A stretch of 7,230 bases of DNA from assembly GCA_003354225.1 (NCBI GenBank), contig PIVH01000184.1, positions 1 through 7,230 on the forward strand. Reading direction: 5' to 3'. This document shows, piece by piece, positions 6,833 through 7,230 of this stretch. Position 1 is the stretch's first letter, and each line of letters opens with the position of its first letter. This DNA is from Globobulimina sp. Taxonomy: Eukaryota > Foraminifera > Rotaliida. Under the pieces are notes generated by a model. The model did not search any database, was not told the origin of the DNA, and saw nothing but the letters and a program-made list of their open reading frames with translations. A program made the translations under genes and the position numbers.

Positions 6833-7230
6833 TTATGCAAATTGAGAATTATCTTTTACTTTCTTCATAATTTCAACCGAATGAGGAGCAAATAATGAAA
6901 TCTTTGCTATTCTAAAATGTATGACACTGAATTCATTAAAACCAAACACTGCAAATGGCAATGATAAAAAACCAAACACTAAATGCAAAACAGTGGATGG
7001 AATGCCAAATATTAAGATCCACATAAATGTAAAACATATATCACAACAACAATTTTTTTCATTGCTTCCATGGCTGTCATAACATTTACATTCTGTTTTT
7101 ATTTTAATATCATTATCTTTGCTGCATAAACCACATAATAAATATTGACTAATTGTAAAGCATGGTTTAAACCAAAAAAAGAAGATCATTCCACATACGA
7201 ACCACCAAATACATGTTACCAAACCACCAC
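6833..7230 (-). CDS. YccF-domain membrane protein, 5' end outside the window
   Basis: The frame is open to the window edge and ends at TAA 6833-6835; no reliable start is visible, so the N-terminus lies beyond 7230. About 132 residues are present. YccF proteins consist of two similar membrane hairpins, each ending in a G-[IF]-P/N-F...F+[LI]A+[LI]-L-P-G pattern. The second unit is clear: FMWILIFGIPSTVLHLVFGFLS, then FGFNEFSVIHFRIAKISLFAPHSVEI. The first is partial (IWWFVCGMIFFF, then KPCFTISQYLLCG). Between them lies an unusual Cys-rich linker, ECKCYDSHGSNEKNCCCDIC. The C-terminal tail is short and charged. The function of YccF is not established; it is placed in the inner or plasma membrane in bacteria. 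A related four-span membrane protein is the main alternative. Confidence 0.7.
   Translation of the reverse strand, partial: GGLVTCIWWFVCGMIFFFWFKPCFTISQYLLCGLCSKDNDIKIKTECKCYDSHGSNEKNCCCDICFTFMWILIFGIPSTVLHLVFGFLSLPFAVFGFNEFSVIHFRIAKISLFAPHSVEIMKKVKDNSQFA

Overview
The window looks like a piece of an AT-rich nuclear genome of a unicellular or simple eukaryote with few introns. The evidence is as follows. A 3.9-kb reading frame runs without interruption. Canonical AATAAA/ATTAAA poly(A) signals follow coding ends. A relic of eukaryote-style glutamine synthetase II is present, and so is a homologue of the queuosine-tRNA mannosyltransferase known from animals. Intergenic DNA is rich in A/T and there is no operon or Shine-Dalgarno structure. 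The standard genetic code fits. I cannot name the species.

Layout from left to right. 1-489 is non-coding leader/promoter DNA with two short pentamer repeats. 490-4419 (+) encodes a 1309-aa protein of unknown function. It has a CxxC...CxxC zinc-ribbon-like module near each end, a Gln-rich segment, two globular regions and an acidic Asn/Asp-rich tail. 4415-4882 is a 468-bp foldback (MITE-like) element with two 110-nt inverted arms that differ at one base. Its outermost bases carry the stop codon and an AATAAA signal of the large gene. 4883-5158 (+) holds the C-terminal remnant of a glutamine synthetase gene, frameshifted and missing its 5' part, followed by its own AATAAA. 5209-6668 (-) is a QTMAN/GTDC1-type glycosyltransferase gene with one frameshift near the middle. 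6833 to the right edge (-) is a YccF-domain membrane protein cut by the window end.

The two minus-strand genes are tandem and converge on the glutamine synthetase relic. I see no shared pathway. QTMAN acts on tRNA, glutamine synthetase is nitrogen metabolism, YccF is a membrane protein of unknown role, and the large ORF is an orphan. The most informative area is 4400-5180, where the orphan ORF stop, a young foldback element and a decapitated housekeeping gene meet within a few bases. This suggests insertion or rearrangement, and possibly that the orphan ORF and the repeat travel together.
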